A DNA stretch of 64,000 nt from assembly GCF_017744395.1 (NCBI RefSeq), contig NZ_JAGIBI010000004.1, positions 62,001 to 126,000 on the forward strand, written 5' to 3'. Positions 30,157 to 38,968 of this stretch are shown here, one piece after another (the stretch's first letter is position 1; each line of letters begins with the position of its first letter). Both the position numbers and the translations under genes were made by a program. The notes beneath the pieces were generated by a model. It did no database searches. It was not told the origin of the DNA and saw only the letters and a list, made by a program, of their open reading frames with translations. The stretch is from Herbaspirillum sp. Lineage in GTDB: Bacteria; Pseudomonadota; Gammaproteobacteria; Burkholderiales; Burkholderiaceae_D.

Positions 30157-31476
30157 TCAGCCGCCATGGCTGGCCTTGGCCATACCGGCATGCTGGCGCG
30201 TCTGGCGGCTCAGCATCAGCGTCACCACCGCCGAGACCGCCAGCGTGGCCGCCACTACATACAGGCCGGCGGTGTAGCCGCCGGTCGCGTTCTTGAGCCA
30301 GCCGATGGCGAACGGCCCGACGAAACCGCCCAGGTTGCCCAGCGAATTGATCATCGCGATCCCCGCCGCCGCGCCGGCGCCGGAGAGGAAGGTGCTCGGC
30401 ATCGCCCACAGCGGCGCCTTGGCCGAGCTGATGCCGATGTTGACCACCACCAGCGATAGCACCACGAACAGCGCACTGGTCGCATTGCCGGCCAGCAGGA
30501 AGCCGACGCAAGCCAGCGCGCACGGAATCACCACGTGCCAGGTGCGTTCGCCGCTGCGGTCGGAATGGCGCGCCCACAGCACCATGGCGACCACCGCCAC
30601 CACGCTGGGCACGCCCGCCAGCAAACCGGTTTGGAACGGCGTGAAACCAAATTCGCGGATCATCAGCGGCGCCCACAAACCCAGTGTATACAGACCTGCC
30701 GAGGTGCCGAAGTAGATCAATGCCAGCGCCAGCACGCGCATATCCTTCAGCGCGCTCAAGGCGCTGGCGGTATGGCCGTGGCCGCCCTTCTTCGCATCTG
30801 CTTCGGCCTTCAGCCGCGCCACCAGCCAAGCGCGCTCATCGTCGGCCAACCATTGGGCCTGCTCTGGTTTGTCGGTCAGGAATTTCAGCACCACGAAGCC
30901 CAGTACCACAGCCGGCGCGGCTTCGATGATGTAGAGCATCTGCCAGTCGGCCAGTCCGAACACAGACGGCAACTGCATGATCGCGCCCGACAGCGGCGAA
31001 CCCAGCGCCACCGAGATCGGCGCCGCGGCCATGAACCAGGCGGCCGCTACCGCGCGCTGCTTGGTCGGGAACCACAGCGAGAGATACAGGATGATGCCGG
31101 GGAAGAAACCGGCCTCGGCCACGCCCAGCAAAAAGCGCAGCACATAGAAGCTGGTGGGGCCGACGGCGAACGCGGAGACTGCCGAGATGATGCCCCAGGT
31201 GACCATCACGCGGGCGATCCAGATGCGCACGCCGACCTTGTGCAAGATCAGGTTGGACGGCACTTCGAACAGGAAGTAGCCGATGAAGAACAGCCCGCCG
31301 CCCAGGCCGAAGGCGGTCGGCGACAGGCCCAACGCCTTGTTCATGGTGATCGCCGCGAAGCCGACATTGACGCGGTCGAGGAAGCTGATGAAGTACAGCA
31401 GCATCACGAACGGGATGATGCGCCACATGAGTTTGCGGGATACGCGTGTTTCGATATCGATGTGATCGGTGTTCAT
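30157..31476 (-). CDS. MFS transporter, anion:cation symporter family (tartrate carrier TtuB-like)
   Basis: A 439-residue, 12-helix carrier of the ACS/phthalate permease branch of the MFS. Family marks include PFVMLLYFISFLDRVNVGFA in helix 1, YFLFEVPSNLILHKVGVR, and WHVVIPCALACVGFL in the second half. AAGGAGGAGAC precedes the ATG. It is last in a run with tartrate dehydrogenase, glycerate kinase and pyruvate kinase genes, the same set as Agrobacterium vitis ttuB-E, so tartrate uptake is the best guess; the substrate is inferred from neighbours. The strong terminator after it closes the cluster. Confidence 0.88.
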   Translation of the reverse strand: MNTDHIDIETRVSRKLMWRIIPFVMLLYFISFLDRVNVGFAAITMNKALGLSPTAFGLGGGLFFIGYFLFEVPSNLILHKVGVRIWIARVMVTWGIISAVSAFAVGPTSFYVLRFLLGVAEAGFFPGIILYLSLWFPTKQRAVAAAWFMAAAPISVALGSPLSGAIMQLPSVFGLADWQMLYIIEAAPAVVLGFVVLKFLTDKPEQAQWLADDERAWLVARLKAEADAKKGGHGHTASALSALKDMRVLALALIYFGTSAGLYTLGLWAPLMIREFGFTPFQTGLLAGVPSVVAVVAMVLWARHSDRSGERTWHVVIPCALACVGFLLAGNATSALFVVLSLVVVNIGISSAKAPLWAMPSTFLSGAGAAAGIAMINSLGNLGGFVGPFAIGWLKNATGGYTAGLYVVAATLAVSAVVTLMLSRQTRQHAGMAKASHGG

Positions 31477-31595
31477 TGTCTCCTCCTTGGAGAGGTTGGG
31501 TCCGGGTTGTAAAACAGGTGTCTTATGGCTGGCCGCGTCGGTCGCTGCCAATTTTTCTTTTCCGGTACTGCGGAATATCGTTCGCGGCATTCCCC

Positions 31596-33014
31596 TCAGG
31601 CGATCTGCGCCAGTTGCAGCAGGTTGGTGGTGCCGGGCGTGCCGAAGGGCATGCCGGCCGAGATCACCACGGTCTGGCCGCTCTTGCCGAAGCCTTCCGC
31701 ACTGACCGTGCGGCAAGCCAGCCCGCCGATTTCGGCGGCGTCCACCACTTCATGGCACAGCACCGGATGCACGCCCCAGGCCAGCGCCAGGCGACGCGCG
31801 ATGGCGCGGCTGGGCGTCATGCCGAGAATGGGCAGGCCGGGCCGCTCGCGCGCCATGCGCAGCGCCGAATAGCCGGAGGTGGTGTAGGCCACGGTGGCGG
31901 CCGCGTCCAGCAAACCGGCGACATGGCGCATGGCGTAGCCGATGGCGTCGGAAAATTCCGCGCGCGGGGCCGAGTGCGAAGCGGCGATGGTTTCGCGGTA
32001 ATACGGATCGCTTTCGGTACGGCCGATGATCAGGTCCATGGTGCGTACCGCCTCCACCGGCCAGGCGCCGCTGGCCGACTCGGCCGACAGCATCACGGCA
32101 TCGGCGCCGTCGTAGACGGCAGTGGCGACGTCCGACGCTTCGGCCCGAGTGGGCACTGGCGCCGTGACCATCGATTCCAGCATCTGCGTGGCCACGATCA
32201 CCGGCTTGCCGGCGCGGCGACAGGCGCGCACGATGCGCTTTTGCAGCGCCGGCACCTGCTCGGCCGGCAGCTCCACGCCAAGGTCGCCGCGCGCCACCAT
32301 GACGGCGTCGGATTCGGCCACGATCTCATCGAGCAGGCCGATCGCGGCCGGCTTCTCCAGCTTGGCCACGATGGCCGCGCGCGGGCCGGCGATGGCGCGC
32401 ACTTCGCGGATATCTTCCGGGCGCTGCACGAAGGACAGCGCCACCCAGTCCACGCCCAGTTCCAGCCCGAACTCCAGGTCGCGCCTGTCCTTGTCGGTCA
32501 TGGCCGACACCGGCAGCACCACGTCGGGCACGTTCACGCCCTTGCGTTCGGACAGCAGGCCGCCGATCTCCACCATGGTCTCGGCGAAATCGGGGCCGCA
32601 GCGTTGCACCTTCAGGCGGATGCGGCCGTCGTCCAGCAGCAGGCAGGTATCGGGCTTGAGCGCCGCGAAGATTTCCGGATGCGGCAGCGCCACGCGCCGG
32701 ACATCGCCCGGCGTGGCGCTATCGAGGTCGAGGCGGAAGGCGGCGCCTTCCTCCAGCCGCACCGGCCCGGCGGCGAAGGTGGCGATGCGCAGCTTGGGGC
32801 CTTGCAGGTCGAGCAGCACGCCGATCGGGCGCTGCGCCTGTTCTTCGATGTCGCGGATCAGTTGCAGGCGGCGGCGATGGTCTTCGTGGCTGCCGTGGCT
32901 GAAGTTCAGGCGAAACACATCCACTCCGGCCGCGAACAAGGCGGCGATGGTGGCGCGCTCGCTGCTGGCGGGGCCCAGCGTGGCGACTATCTTGGCGTTA
33001 CGGTGTCGGCGCAT
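31596..33014 (-). CDS. pyk: Pyruvate kinase (TtuE-like)
   Basis: Transfers phosphate from phosphoenolpyruvate to ADP. At 472 residues it matches type-I pyruvate kinases. Visible motifs: RLNFSHGSHEDH (about residues 35-46), the active-site Lys in AIVAKLEKPAA, the metal-binding MVARGDLGVEL, and ATQMLESM. AAGGAG precedes the ATG, which lies inside the end of the glycerate kinase gene (17-base overlap), so the two are translationally coupled. The coupling and the neighbours point to the ttuE role of finishing tartrate breakdown, separate from any housekeeping copy. Confidence 0.94.
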   Translation of the reverse strand: MRRHRNAKIVATLGPASSERATIAALFAAGVDVFRLNFSHGSHEDHRRRLQLIRDIEEQAQRPIGVLLDLQGPKLRIATFAAGPVRLEEGAAFRLDLDSATPGDVRRVALPHPEIFAALKPDTCLLLDDGRIRLKVQRCGPDFAETMVEIGGLLSERKGVNVPDVVLPVSAMTDKDRRDLEFGLELGVDWVALSFVQRPEDIREVRAIAGPRAAIVAKLEKPAAIGLLDEIVAESDAVMVARGDLGVELPAEQVPALQKRIVRACRRAGKPVIVATQMLESMVTAPVPTRAEASDVATAVYDGADAVMLSAESASGAWPVEAVRTMDLIIGRTESDPYYRETIAASHSAPRAEFSDAIGYAMRHVAGLLDAAATVAYTTSGYSALRMARERPGLPILGMTPSRAIARRLALAWGVHPVLCHEVVDAAEIGGLACRTVSAEGFGKSGQTVVISAGMPFGTPGTTNLLQLAQIA

Positions 33015-34374
33015 GCGGCGCTCCTTGTTGTTGTGACGGAGGGAACGGCGCGCCGATGTAGACGGCGCGAAAATCGTTGACATTGGTCAGCGTGGGGCCG
33101 GTGACGACCGAGTCCCCCAACACCTGGAAAAAGCCGTGGGCGTCGTTGTTCTCCAGGCAGGTCTGCGGCGGCCGGCCGACGCCGCGGGCGCGCGCCAGCG
33201 TATCGGGATGCAGCAGCGCGCCGGCGATTTCCTCGCGGCCGTCGACGCCGTCGGTATCGCCCGCCAAGGCATGCACGCGCGCTTCGCCATTGAGGGCGAT
33301 GCCCATGGACAGCAGGAATTCGACATTGCGCCCGCCGCGGCCGCTGCCGCGCACGGTCACCGTGGTCTCCCCGCCCGACAGCAGCACGCAGGGCGCGGTG
33401 AACGGCTGGCCGCCGCGCGCTACCTGGCGGGCGACGGCAGCCATCACCTTGCCGACCTCACGCGCCTCGCCTTCGATGGCGTCCGACAGGATGTGGGCCG
33501 CCACACCGTGCCGCGCGGCGAAAGCGGCGGCGGCTTCCAGCGCCATTTGCGGCGTAGCGATCAGGTGCGTCTCCACCCGCGCCAGGCGCGGATCGCCGGC
33601 CTTGGACGATTCGGCGCTGCCGTCGGCCAGCATGGCGCGCGCCTGCGGCGGCAAGGCGATACCGTAGCGCTCGACGATGGCCAGCGCGTCGGCGCAGGTC
33701 GTCGGGTCGGCCACGGTCGGGCCGGAAGCGATGTCGTGCAGGCCATCGGCCGGCACGTCGGAAATCAGCAGGTTCAGCACGCGCGCCGGATGGCAGGCCG
33801 CGGCCAGGCGGCCGCCCTTGATGGCCGACAGGTGGCGGCGCACGCAATTCATTTCGGAGATGGAGGCGCCACTGTCGAGCAGCGCCTGGTTGATGCCTTG
33901 CTTGTCGGCCAGCGTCAGGCCGGCGATCGGCAAGGGCAGCAAGGCCGAGCCGCCGCCCGAGACCAGGCACACCACCAGGTCGTCCGGCGTAAGGCCGCCG
34001 ACCAATTGCAGCATGCGCCCGGCGGCGGCCAGGCCGTTCTGGTCGGGCACCGGATGCGCGGCTTCGATAATCTCGATGCGCTCGCATGGCACGGCATAAC
34101 CATAGCGCGTCACCACCAGGCCCTCCAGCGGACCCGGCCAGTGCTGTTCAAACGCGCGCGCCATCGCGGCCGAAGCCTTGCCGGCGCCGATCACGACCAG
34201 GCGTCCGCGCGGCGGCGCGGGTAGGAATTGGGGAATGCGCACAGCCGGCTGGGCGATGGCGATGGCGGCGTCGAACATGCCTTTCAACAGGCGGTCGATG
34301 CCATCGCGACCGGACAGGTCGGCGCACTGTGCGGGGGCAGCAGGCATGGGGTCTCCGGCAGGTGGCGGGGTCAT
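32998..34374 (-). CDS. ttuD: Glycerate 2-kinase, MOFRL family (TtuD-like)
   Basis: A 458-residue protein with the DUF4147 glycerate-kinase domain and a C-terminal MOFRL domain. It phosphorylates D-glycerate to 2-phosphoglycerate; older literature calls the homologue in tartrate clusters hydroxypyruvate reductase. Visible segments: VVIGAGKASAAMARAFE (about residues 60-76), CLVSGGGSALLPLP, ISDVPADGLHDIASGPTV, LLSGGETTVTVRGSGRGGRN, and DTDGVDGREEIAGA. Its end overlaps the pyruvate kinase start, and the tartrate dehydrogenase gene lies 132 bases upstream on the same strand. Confidence 0.92.
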   Translation of the reverse strand: MTPPPAGDPMPAAPAQCADLSGRDGIDRLLKGMFDAAIAIAQPAVRIPQFLPAPPRGRLVVIGAGKASAAMARAFEQHWPGPLEGLVVTRYGYAVPCERIEIIEAAHPVPDQNGLAAAGRMLQLVGGLTPDDLVVCLVSGGGSALLPLPIAGLTLADKQGINQALLDSGASISEMNCVRRHLSAIKGGRLAAACHPARVLNLLISDVPADGLHDIASGPTVADPTTCADALAIVERYGIALPPQARAMLADGSAESSKAGDPRLARVETHLIATPQMALEAAAAFAARHGVAAHILSDAIEGEAREVGKVMAAVARQVARGGQPFTAPCVLLSGGETTVTVRGSGRGGRNVEFLLSMGIALNGEARVHALAGDTDGVDGREEIAGALLHPDTLARARGVGRPPQTCLENNDAHGFFQVLGDSVVTGPTLTNVNDFRAVYIGAPFPPSQQQGAPHAPTP

Positions 34375-34506
34375 GGCCCCGTCTTGGATGTCTTGTCTTG
34401 AATACGGCAAAAAACCTCCCCCGCGGCGCCGTTCGTACCGGCGCCGGTGGTCTTCTGCCAGCGGGGAAAGATGACGGCCGGACAAGGCCCGGCCGCCAAG
34501 TCAGGC

Positions 34507-35598
34507 TCAGGCCGCCTTTTGCACTTGCGCAGCCTTGGCGACGAAGGCACACACGGCCTCGGTCACCTGCGCGGTAGTCGCACGGCCGCCCAGGTCGCCT
34601 GTATGCAGCGCCGGATCGGCGGTGACCGCCTCGACTGCGCGCATCACTTGCGCGGCGGCTTCATGCTCGCCCAGGTGTTCCAGCATCATCACCACCGACC
34701 AGAAGGTGCCGACCGGATTGGCCAGTCCCTTGCCCATGATGTCGAAGGCCGAACCGTGGATCGGCTCGAACATCGACGGATAGCGGCGCTCGGGATCGAT
34801 GTTGCCGGTGGGCGCGATGCCCAGGCTGCCGGCCAGCGCCGCGGCCAGGTCGGACAGGATGTCGGCGTGCAGGTTGGTGGCGACGATGGTGTCCAGCGTG
34901 GCGGGACGGTTGACCATGCGCGCGGTGGCGGCGTCGACCAGCTCCTTGTCCCACTTCACGTCCGGGAACTCCTTGGAGATCTGCACGGCGATCTCGTCCC
35001 ACATCACCATCGCGTGGCGCTGGGCGTTGCTCTTGGTGATCACGGTCAGCAGCTTGCGCGGACGCGACTGCGCCAGCCTGAAGGCGAAGCGCATGATGCG
35101 CTCGACGCCGGCGCGGGTCATCATCGAGACGTCGGTCGCGGCTTCGATCGGATGGCCCTGGTGCACGCGGCCGCCGACGCCGGCGTATTCGCCTTCGGAG
35201 TTCTCGCGCACGATGACCCAGTTCAGGTCTTCCAGCTGGCAGCGCTTCAGCGGCGCGTCGATGCCCGGCAGGATGCGCGTCGGGCGCACGTTGGCGTACT
35301 GGTCGAAGCCCTGGCAGATCTTCAGGCGCAGGCCCCACAGCGTGATGTGGTCGGGAATGTGCGGGTCGCCGGCCGAGCCGAACAGGATGGCATCCTTGTT
35401 GCGCAGCGCGTCCAGGCCGTCGGCCGGCATCATGGCGCCGGTCTTGCGGTAGTAGTCGCCGCCCCAGTCGAAGTCTTCGAACTCGAAGGCGAACTTGCTG
35501 GTGGTGGCGGCCAGCGCCTCCAGCAGCTTGCGGCCTGCGGGAACCACTTCCTTGCCGATGCCGTCGCCCGGGATGGTTGCGATGCGGTATGTCTTCAT
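34507..35598 (-). CDS. ttuC: Tartrate dehydrogenase / D-malate dehydrogenase
   Basis: A 363-residue NAD- and Mn-dependent beta-decarboxylating dehydrogenase of the isopropylmalate dehydrogenase superfamily. Features of the tartrate/D-malate subgroup: YRIATIPGDGIGKEVVPAG, FDWGGDYYRKTG, the substrate segment LKICQGFDQYANVRP, VRENSEGEYAGVGGR, the catalytic Lys in ITKSNAQRHAMVMWDE, and NLHADILSDLAAALAGSLG. It would oxidise tartrate to oxaloglycolate or decarboxylate meso-tartrate to D-glycerate. It is first in the cluster and divergent from a LysR regulator 112 bases away. D-malate as main substrate cannot be excluded. Confidence 0.92.
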   Translation of the reverse strand: MKTYRIATIPGDGIGKEVVPAGRKLLEALAATTSKFAFEFEDFDWGGDYYRKTGAMMPADGLDALRNKDAILFGSAGDPHIPDHITLWGLRLKICQGFDQYANVRPTRILPGIDAPLKRCQLEDLNWVIVRENSEGEYAGVGGRVHQGHPIEAATDVSMMTRAGVERIMRFAFRLAQSRPRKLLTVITKSNAQRHAMVMWDEIAVQISKEFPDVKWDKELVDAATARMVNRPATLDTIVATNLHADILSDLAAALAGSLGIAPTGNIDPERRYPSMFEPIHGSAFDIMGKGLANPVGTFWSVVMMLEHLGEHEAAAQVMRAVEAVTADPALHTGDLGGRATTAQVTEAVCAFVAKAAQVQKAA

Positions 35599-35680
35599 GT
35601 CGTCTCCAGCCTTTCGGTAAATGTGTTGGTGAGCGCACTCTACCGATGTTTTCCGACAAGAACCGGTGCTAAACTCAAAG

Positions 35681-35705
35681 CATCATTAACTTTAAATTAA
35701 AGATG
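35681..35705. promoter_or_regulatory. Palindromic LysR-type operator in the ttuC-regulator gap
   Basis: CTTTAAATTAAAG (35690-35702) is a perfect dyad about a central A, flanked by CATC on the left and overlapping GATG on the right. It lies eight bases before the LysR gene and about 90 from the ttuC start, the usual place for a shared LysR site. Confidence 0.55.
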
Positions 35706-35710
35706 ACGCC

Positions 35711-36631
35711 ATGCAGGACACCGTCCTCCCCGCCGACCTGCGCTTCTTCTCGGTGCTGGCAATGGCCGGCAGCCTGTCGGCCGCGGCGCGCGAACTGGGG
35801 CTGACCACGGCGGCCGTCAGCAAGCACCTGGCGCAGATGGAAAGCCGCGCCGGCGTGCCGCTGGTCAACCGCACCACGCGCCGCATGACCTTGACGCCCG
35901 AGGGCGAGCTTTACCTGGAGCATGCGCGCCGCATCCTCGACGAGATCGATGAATTGTCGGAATTGCTGGGCAGTTCCAAGCGCCGCCCGGAAGGCCTGCT
36001 GCGCGTCAACGCCACGCTCGGCTTCGGACGCAGCCATGTGGCGCCGGTGATCTCCAGATTCGTCAGCGAATACCCGCAGGTATCGGTGCAATTGCAGCTG
36101 TCGGTGATGCCGCCGCCGCTGACCGACGACAGCTTCGACGTCTGCATCCGCTTCGGCGAACCGCCCGACACGCGCGTGGTGGCCCGCCGGCTGGCGGCCA
36201 ATGCGCGCCTGTTGTGTGCCGCGCCGGGCTACCTCATGAAACGCGGCACGCCGGTCACCCCGCACGATTTGGCCAAGCACAATTGCGTGGGCATCCGCCA
36301 GGGCGACGAAGCCTATGGCGTATGGCGGCTGTCGACCGGCACGGGAGCCGCGCACAAGACCGAGACGGTGAAGATCCGCGGCAACCTCACCACCAACGAC
36401 GGCGAAATCGCCGTGAAATGGGCATTGGACGGCCACGGCATCCTGATGCGCGCCGAGTGGGACATCCGCCCCTATCTCGACGACGGGCGGCTGGTGCAGG
36501 TGCTGCCGGGATGGCAGACGCCCAATGCCGATATCTTCGCGGTGTATTCGCAGCGGCACCAGATGTCGAACCGGATTCGGAGTTTTGTTGATTTCATTGC
36601 GCGGGAGCTGGCTGGGATTTCACCGAAATGA
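35711..36631 (+). CDS. LysR-family transcriptional regulator of the tartrate cluster (TtuA-like)
   Basis: A 306-residue LysR regulator. The winged helix-turn-helix is at about residues 9-67 (LRFFSVLAMAGSLSAAARELGLTTAAVSKHLAQME), and the effector domain at about 93-295, with DSFDVCIRFGEPPDTRVVARRL, is typical of the CrgA/DsdC-like branch. Divergent orientation next to ttuC with a palindrome in the gap fits a regulator of the cluster, as ttuA is in A. vitis. Tartrate as co-inducer is inferred, not visible. Confidence 0.92.
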   Translation: MQDTVLPADLRFFSVLAMAGSLSAAARELGLTTAAVSKHLAQMESRAGVPLVNRTTRRMTLTPEGELYLEHARRILDEIDELSELLGSSKRRPEGLLRVNATLGFGRSHVAPVISRFVSEYPQVSVQLQLSVMPPPLTDDSFDVCIRFGEPPDTRVVARRLAANARLLCAAPGYLMKRGTPVTPHDLAKHNCVGIRQGDEAYGVWRLSTGTGAAHKTETVKIRGNLTTNDGEIAVKWALDGHGILMRAEWDIRPYLDDGRLVQVLPGWQTPNADIFAVYSQRHQMSNRIRSFVDFIARELAGISPK

Positions 36632-36685
36632 TGAAATAGTGCACATCCGACTTAATGGCTTTCAACTTCGATGTGGAAGGAGCCC

Positions 36686-36877
36686 ATGCGTATAACAGTC
36701 ACAATCGATGATGACCTCTACAAAGAGGCTCTTGAACTGGCAAATCCTTCGACCAGTAAAAGTGAACTCGTCCGCGAAGCTATCAAAACCTTCGTACGCA
36801 TTCAAACCGAAAAACGTTTAATCGCCTTGGGCAAAACGATACCCGGCATGCAAGATATTCCGCGCCGTCGCGGATAA
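36686..36877 (+). CDS. VapB-family antitoxin (orphan)
   Basis: A 63-residue protein, [20 protein letters not shown] and so on, matching the ribbon-helix-helix VapB/DUF2191 antitoxin type, which normally represses its operon and neutralises a PIN-domain ribonuclease. AAGGAG lies six bases before the chosen ATG; an ATG five codons upstream lacks a ribosome site. No PIN toxin frame follows: the next 337 bases hold a REP-like repeat and the antiporter promoter region. The gene is clearly AT-richer than its neighbours, a sign of foreign origin or of a decayed toxin-antitoxin pair. Confidence 0.8.
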   Translation: MRITVTIDDDLYKEALELANPSTSKSELVREAIKTFVRIQTEKRLIALGKTIPGMQDIPRRRG

Positions 36878-36905
36878 TGCCATTCGGTTAAGCAGATATC
36901 TATCT

Positions 36906-37000
36906 CCGTCGCCCTGACGAAAGTCAGGGTCCAGTGTCGTTCAACGGACATTGAGACGCTGCGAAAGACACTGGTTTCCGGCTTTCGCCGGAACGACGAT
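36906..37000. repeat. REP-like inverted repeat pair, copy A
   Basis: Two similar units of about 31 bases face each other. The left one has stem CCTGAC-GAAA-GTCAGG and ends CCAGTGTC; the right one has CCGGCTTTCGCCGG and begins GACACTGG. The same two units, in the opposite order, occur at 58071-58180. The rest of the 36878-37214 gap shows no gene. Confidence 0.7.
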
Positions 37001-37214
37001 TTTCGGATTTATAGGTTGGCTGAACGACATTACACTGCAGCAGGTAGTCTCATTGATCGTTTTTTCTCCTCACCCCTCATTCTGCTTCATTCCCTAGGCG
37101 CAAAGAACCTGTGATTTTCCTGCTGCAATATCTGTTCAAGCCACACGTCTTTTATACTTGCACCCTGGCAGCGATGAATGCCGCAGCCCCTCACACAAAC
37201 ACCCTCCCGCACTA

Positions 37215-38888
37215 ATGGAAATCGTCTTCACCGTTTTAATCCTACTGCTCGCCGTCGCCGTCTCCGGCGTGGCCGCGCGCCTGGTTCCATTCAAATTGCC
37301 GCTGCCGTTGTTCCAGATCGGGCTGGGCGCGGTGCTGGCCTTGCCGCTGTTCGGACTGAAAATCAGTTTCGATCCGGAACTGTTCCTGCTGCTGTTCATC
37401 CCGCCGCTGCTGTTTACCGACGGCTGGCGCATGCCCAAGCGCGAATTCTTCCGGCTGAGCCAACCGATCCTGGCGCTGGCGCTGGGACTGGTGCTGTTTA
37501 CCGTGATCGGCGTGGGCTATTTCATCCACTGGATGATCCCGGTCATTTCCCTGCCCTCGGCCTTCGCGCTGGCGGCGGTGCTCTCGCCCACCGATGCGGT
37601 GGCGGTATCGTCGATCATTGGCAAGGGACGCCTGCCGGCTTCGATGCAGCACGTGCTGGAAGGCGAGGCGCTGATGAACGACGCGTCCGGCCTGGTGGCG
37701 TTCAAGTTCGCCGTCGCCGCGGTGATGACCGGCACCTTCTCGCTGCTGGACGCCAGCCTGAGTTTCGTCCTGATCTCGGTGGGCGGCATCGCCGTCGGCC
37801 TGATCGTCGCCTGGGGCTTCGGCCTGGTACGCCGCAAGATCATCGAATGGGCCGGCGACGAGCCCGGCATCCAGGTCGTGCTGCTGATGCTGATCCCGTT
37901 CACGTCCTACATCTTCGCCGAACACTTCGGCCTGTCCGGCATCCTCGGCGCGGTCGCGGCCGGCATGCTGATGCCCTATATCGAAACCGCCGGCGGCGAG
38001 TCGGCCGCGACCCGCATGCAGGGGCGCAGCATCATGACCATGCTGGAATTCGTCTTCAACGGCATGTCGTTCCTGCTGCTGGGACTGCAGTTGCCCGGCA
38101 TCGTCAGCCTGGCCCATGCCGACGCCAAGACCGCCGGCAACGTGCCGGTGTGGTACCTGTTCGCCTACATCCTCGCCATCACCGTGGCGCTGATCGTGCT
38201 GCGCTTCCTCTGGGTGTGGATCAACCTGCGCATGCGCCGCTTCGCCGACGCGGTGCGCGGCCAGAGCGGGCGCAATCGCAAGTTCGACCTGCGCCTGATC
38301 GGCATCACCGCGCTGTCGGGCGTGCGCGGCGCGATCACGCTAGCCGGCGTGATGTCGCTCCCGCTGCTGCTCAAGGAACACACGCCCTTTCCGGCGCGCG
38401 ACCTGCTGATCTTCCTGGCCACCGGCGTGATCGTCTGCTCGCTGCTGTTCGGCAGCTTCCTGCTGCCGTGGATGCTGAAGGACCTGCAGCTGGATGCCGA
38501 AGCCAAGCGCCGCCGCACGGAAGAAATGAACGCGCGCATGCGCCTGTCGGAAGCGGCGGTGCGCCGCATCGAAGAGGCCCAGGAACGCATCGGCCATGGC
38601 CTGGACGAGGCCGACCTGGCGCTGCTGACCGAAGTCAGCGGCAGCCTGCTGGCGACCTACCGCATGCGCATGAATGCCGAGAGCGATTCGGAAGAAACCC
38701 ATCGCGCCGCCAACCGCTTCAAGCAGTTCGAACGCGAACTGCGGCTGGAAGCGATCCGCGCCGAACGCCTGGAAGTGCACTACCTGCGCGCCGAGCAGCG
38801 CATCAACGACGAAACCTTCCTGATGCTGATCAACCAGATCGACATGGCCGAGACCTGGCTGCTGGGTTCGCTCAACGCGTCGAACTGA
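37215..38888 (+). CDS. CPA1-family Na+/H+ antiporter
   Basis: A 557-residue monovalent cation:proton antiporter. The membrane part (about residues 1-410, 11-13 helices) contains the transport core: LSPTDAVAVSSI with the essential Asp, EGEALMNDASGLVAFKFAV (second Asp), and LSGVRGAITLAGVMSLP. The last 140 residues are a soluble helical, probably coiled-coil, tail (AKRRRTEEMNARMRLSEAAVRR onward). The start is taken at MEIVFTVLILLLAVAVSG, at the first helix; upstream codons are not hydrophobic. It maintains pH or sodium balance. It stands alone, followed by a terminator. Confidence 0.92.
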   Translation: MEIVFTVLILLLAVAVSGVAARLVPFKLPLPLFQIGLGAVLALPLFGLKISFDPELFLLLFIPPLLFTDGWRMPKREFFRLSQPILALALGLVLFTVIGVGYFIHWMIPVISLPSAFALAAVLSPTDAVAVSSIIGKGRLPASMQHVLEGEALMNDASGLVAFKFAVAAVMTGTFSLLDASLSFVLISVGGIAVGLIVAWGFGLVRRKIIEWAGDEPGIQVVLLMLIPFTSYIFAEHFGLSGILGAVAAGMLMPYIETAGGESAATRMQGRSIMTMLEFVFNGMSFLLLGLQLPGIVSLAHADAKTAGNVPVWYLFAYILAITVALIVLRFLWVWINLRMRRFADAVRGQSGRNRKFDLRLIGITALSGVRGAITLAGVMSLPLLLKEHTPFPARDLLIFLATGVIVCSLLFGSFLLPWMLKDLQLDAEAKRRRTEEMNARMRLSEAAVRRIEEAQERIGHGLDEADLALLTEVSGSLLATYRMRMNAESDSEETHRAANRFKQFERELRLEAIRAERLEVHYLRAEQRINDETFLMLINQIDMAETWLLGSLNASN

Positions 38889-38911
38889 GGCACTCGGCCG
38901 CCTCAAATGCA

Positions 38912-38943
38912 AAAGCCCGCGACGGCATCGCCGTGCGGGCTTT
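38912..38943 (+). terminator. Rho-independent terminator, probably bidirectional
   Basis: AAAGCCCGC and GCGGGCTTT enclose ACGGC-ATC-GCCGT. T runs follow on both strands, so it can end the antiporter gene on the plus strand and the convergent small gene on the minus strand. Confidence 0.8.
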
Positions 38944-38968
38944 GTTCATTCAGGATAAGCGAATAGGT

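Noticed and set aside
36906-37000. The repeat pair as a toxin gene partner or CRISPR remnant
   Set aside because: There are only two units, in inverted rather than direct order, and no open frame; the second copy at 58071 shows it is a dispersed REP-like element.
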